Source: Sodalis glossinidius str. 'morsitans'
Lineage (GTDB): Bacteria; Pseudomonadota; Gammaproteobacteria; Enterobacterales; Enterobacteriaceae
Assembly (NCBI RefSeq): GCF_000010085.1
Contig: NC_007712.1
Coordinates: 682,001 to 746,000, forward strand
Direction of reading: 5' to 3'
Length of the DNA: 64,000 bases
Shown here: positions 63,770-64,000 of the stretch, piece by piece
How positions within the stretch are numbered: the first letter of the stretch is position 1
Layout: every line of letters begins with the position of its first letter
The notes under the pieces: generated by a model
What the model was told of the DNA's origin: nothing
Seen by the model: the letters and a program-made list of their open reading frames with translations, nothing else
The model's database searches: none
Program-made: the position numbers and the translations under genes

Positions 63770-64000
63770 TTAGTTTATAAGAGAAGGAATCGCCAGGCGG
63801 AAGACGGGGATGGCAACGTGAAATCCCTGTCCTTGGTCATCGACCATATCGTAATGGCCTTGCATGGTACCCAGAGGGGTTTCCAGCACCGCGCCGCTGG
63901 TGTATTGAAACTCGCCACCGGGCAGAATGCGCGGCTTTTCACCGACGACGCCCTCGCCCTGAACCTCTGTCTCTTGACCGTTGGCATTGGTGATCAACCA
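63770..64000 (-). CDS. apaG: ApaG protein, 5' part outside the window
   Basis: Fibronectin-type-III-like fold protein of unknown exact role, 125 residues in E. coli. About 76 C-terminal residues are present: ITNANGQETEVQGEGVVGEK, FQYTSGAVLETPLGTMQGHY and the end VFRLAIPSLIN. The frame is open to the window edge, with WLITN-type sequence at the border, so the N-terminus lies beyond base 64000. Confidence 0.95.
   Translation of the reverse strand, partial: WLITNANGQETEVQGEGVVGEKPRILPGGEFQYTSGAVLETPLGTMQGHYDMVDDQGQGFHVAIPVFRLAIPSLIN

Noticed and set aside
1..64000. A hidden new defence, toxin-antitoxin or biosynthetic system
   Set aside because: Every frame of coding quality could be assigned to a known enterobacterial family or to a shadow of one. 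The unassigned gaps are at most about 0.9 kb and show no coding signature.

Overview
The window is a stretch of enterobacterial chromosome. The protein sequences and gene order closely match Escherichia coli and its relatives. The heavy load of broken genes, about 20 decaying loci beside about 38 apparently intact ones, fits a recently host-restricted insect symbiont. From memory the best match is Sodalis glossinidius or a very close relative. That is inference, because no database search was possible.

Layout. 1-7500: the 3' part of deaD, then the yhb cluster. yhbW, yhbV (ubiV), yhbU (ubiU), yhbT (ubiT) and yhbO are damaged; yhbS and yhbQ look intact. 7500-8930: a remnant with no E. coli counterpart at this place (a dead GGDEF domain), gene-poor DNA and a tRNA-Leu(CAG). 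This is also where E. coli synteny jumps from the yhb region (about 71 min) to the rsmC region (about 99 min). 9080-31700: rsmC-holD-rimI-prfC, frameshifted osmY, ytjA, a CsbD remnant, a yjjV remnant, the deo operon (deoC, deoA and deoB intact, deoD broken), broken smp, serB-radA intact with nadR broken, ettA, broken slt, trpR, broken yjjX and gpmB, rob, broken creA. 31900-38400: arcA, a gene-free kilobase, and the thrLABC operon with promoter, leader peptide and attenuator preserved. 38690-44060: yaaA, an AGCS symporter gene, then broken talB, mog and an MFS transporter gene. 44150-64000: a dense essential block: dnaK-dnaJ with two heat-shock promoters, nhaA, rpsT, ribF-ileS-lspA-fkpB-ispH, an SMP-30 remnant, dapB, carAB, folA, apaH and the truncated end of apaG.

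How it works together. Translation and RNA functions (prfC, ettA, rimI, rsmC, ileS, rpsT, deaD), protein folding, threonine, lysine and pyrimidine/arginine precursor synthesis, FAD, isoprenoid and folate functions are kept. Losses cluster in anaerobic ubiquinone synthesis (ubiUVT), NAD regulation and salvage (nadR), stationary-phase or osmotic stress proteins (osmY, CsbD), cell-wall recycling (slt), nucleoside phosphorolysis (deoD), transaldolase B, molybdopterin processing (mog) and transport.

I found no mobile element, phage, CRISPR array, defence island or biosynthetic cluster, and no undescribed system. The most informative signals are the pattern of decay, one 19-bp tandem repeat, and well-preserved regulatory elements beside ruined genes.
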